Source: Chloroflexota bacterium | GTDB taxonomy: Bacteria; Chloroflexota; Chloroflexia; Chloroflexales; Kallotenuaceae | DNA length: 13,468 bases | NCBI GenBank assembly: GCA_019240175.1 | Contig: JAFAYS010000287.1 | Span: forward strand, 1-13,468 | Direction: 5' to 3' | Shown: one piece after another, positions 12,685 through 13,468 of the stretch | Numbering within the stretch: the first letter of the stretch is position 1 | Layout of the letters: the number at the start of each line of letters is the position of its first letter | Translations under genes and position numbers: made by a program | The notes under the pieces: model-generated | Databases searched by the model: none | Told to the model about the DNA's origin: nothing | What the model saw: the letters and a program-made list of their open reading frames with translations, nothing else

Positions 12685-13468
12685 TTATTGAGAACGAACA
12701 GCAAAATGCGCCAGCGCTTCCCGATACACGTGCTCGAAGCGCGCCGCGATATGCGACCAGCGCAGCTCTTGCTCGACCCGCCGTCGGGCAGCACGGCCAA
12801 GCTCCGCCGCAAACTCGGGCCGATCCAGCAGCTCGATAATCGCTCCTGCCAGCGCCGTGTGGTCGCCCTCGGGCACCAGCAGGCCATGCGTGGCATGATC
12901 GATCACCGCAGGAATCCCGGCCACACGGCTGGCGACGATCGGTCGTCCGGCGCTCATCGACTCGAGAATAATGTTCGGCAGCCCGTCGACGTTGCCGCGA
13001 TGATCGTGGATCGCCGGCACGACTACCAGATCGCCCGCGTTCCAGTAGGCGTTGATCGAAGCGCGATCGACCGGGCCGGGAAACAGCACATTTTCGGCGA
13101 TGCCCAGCTCACGCGCCTGAGCCTCAAGCGCGTCGCGCAGATCACCGTAGCCGCCCAGCACCAGCACCAGCTTGGGATGCTGCCGCAGCACGGCGGGCAG
13201 CGCGTTGAGCAGCACGCTCAAGCCTTTTTTGTAAACCATGCGGCTAACCCAGACCAGCATCGGTCGATCGGGCGCGATGCCAAGCTGCTCGCGGATCGCC
13301 GCGCCCGCCTCCGGGGCCGGATAGAACTGCTCGGCGTCGATGCCGTAGGGAATCACGCGCATGCGCTCAGCCGGGCCACCAAGTCGCGCCAGACGCGCCG
13401 CCAGATCGCCGGAGCAGGACGTGATACCATCGGCGCGCTGCGCGGCCCAGCGCGCAACCCAGGCCGTC
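12685..13468 (-). CDS. GT4-family glycosyltransferase (GT-B fold), C-terminal part
   Basis: The frame is open to the right edge of the window, so the N-terminus is missing and 260 residues remain. It is a retaining GT-B enzyme that uses a nucleotide sugar at the cytoplasmic face of the membrane. Numbering from the window edge, the visible landmarks are VIPYGID (38-44), the donor-site VSRMVYKKGL (74-83) with its Arg and Lys residues, LVLGGYGDL (102-110), and GLPNIILESMSAG (162-174). The latter carries the E-x7-E-type motif in the variant form D161-x7-E169. An in-frame ATG at 13362 is internal, because the residues before it (DGITSCSGDLAARL) also fit the family. It is the first visible gene of the minus-strand cluster and is followed 12 bp later by the nucleotide sugar dehydrogenase, so polysaccharide assembly is the likely role. 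Confidence 0.92.
   Translation of the reverse strand, partial: TAWVARWAAQRADGITSCSGDLAARLARLGGPAERMRVIPYGIDAEQFYPAPEAGAAIREQLGIAPDRPMLVWVSRMVYKKGLSVLLNALPAVLRQHPKLVLVLGGYGDLRDALEAQARELGIAENVLFPGPVDRASINAYWNAGDLVVVPAIHDHRGNVDGLPNIILESMSAGRPIVASRVAGIPAVIDHATHGLLVPEGDHTALAGAIIELLDRPEFAAELGRAARRRVEQELRWSHIAARFEHVYREALAHFAVRSQ

Larger units (their letters stand above)
2591..13468 (-). other. Surface polysaccharide / glycoconjugate gene cluster (probable operon)
   Basis: Six co-directional genes are packed with junctions of +12 bp, ATGA overlap, +2 bp, +17 bp and ATGA overlap, with no internal terminator seen. The order is GT4, UDP-sugar dehydrogenase, then four GT-C enzymes. Cytoplasmic sugar activation and transfer together with four outward-facing lipid-sugar-dependent transferases suggest synthesis and decoration of a uronic-acid-containing surface glycan. 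The promoter lies outside the window. Confidence 0.8.

Overview
The window looks like a piece of a Chloroflexota chromosome, probably class Chloroflexia (relatives of Roseiflexus, Herpetosiphon or Kallotenue). This is inference. It rests on the high GC content, the large tandem GT-C glycosyltransferases with C-terminal extracytoplasmic domains of a kind I associate with this phylum, a sortase, a solitary HigA-like regulator, and dispersed heptamer and GC-rich hairpin repeats. No rRNA, tRNA, CRISPR array or transposase is visible.

Layout. Positions 1-1572 (+ strand) hold the 3' end of a class V, PLP-dependent aminotransferase and a complete membrane-anchored sortase, followed by a clear rho-independent terminator (1598-1625). 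A short, relatively AT-rich stretch (about 1620-2050) holds a 76-residue HigA-type N-terminal domain protein without its DNA-binding half. A single-domain response regulator follows on the minus strand (2058-2426). From 13468 down to 2591 the minus strand carries one tightly packed cluster of six genes. In transcription order these are a GT4 glycosyltransferase (start outside the window), a UDP-GlcNAc 6-dehydrogenase-type enzyme, and four large polytopic GT-C (GT39/PMT/ArnT-like) glycosyltransferases. The junctions are a 12-bp gap, a 4-bp ATGA overlap, a 2-bp gap, a 17-bp gap and another ATGA overlap, so this is almost certainly one operon.

How the genes fit together. The dehydrogenase would oxidise a UDP-N-acetylhexosamine to its uronic acid. 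The GT4 enzyme would transfer sugars in the cytoplasm from nucleotide donors. The four GT-C enzymes, each with an Asp-Glu pair in the first extracytoplasmic loop, would transfer lipid-linked sugars on the outer face of the membrane. The last three GT-C genes are tandem paralogs with the order membrane domain, TPR region, C-terminal beta-rich domain with a shared G-[D/N]-GLD-x-G motif. The first has a different beta-rich tail. Together they suggest a surface polysaccharide or glycoprotein locus.

The most unusual signal is a set of non-coding-type repeats inside coding sequence: arrays of CTAGAAC and AGAACAA heptamers, and a GC-rich hairpin. Two tandem paralogs carry such inserts in the same loop between membrane helices, while the third paralog has none. 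A composite of the same modules forms the N-terminus of the first GT-C gene. The hairpin is read in different frames in the two genes. The only CTAGAAC unit that would place TAG in frame is CCAGAAC at both loci.
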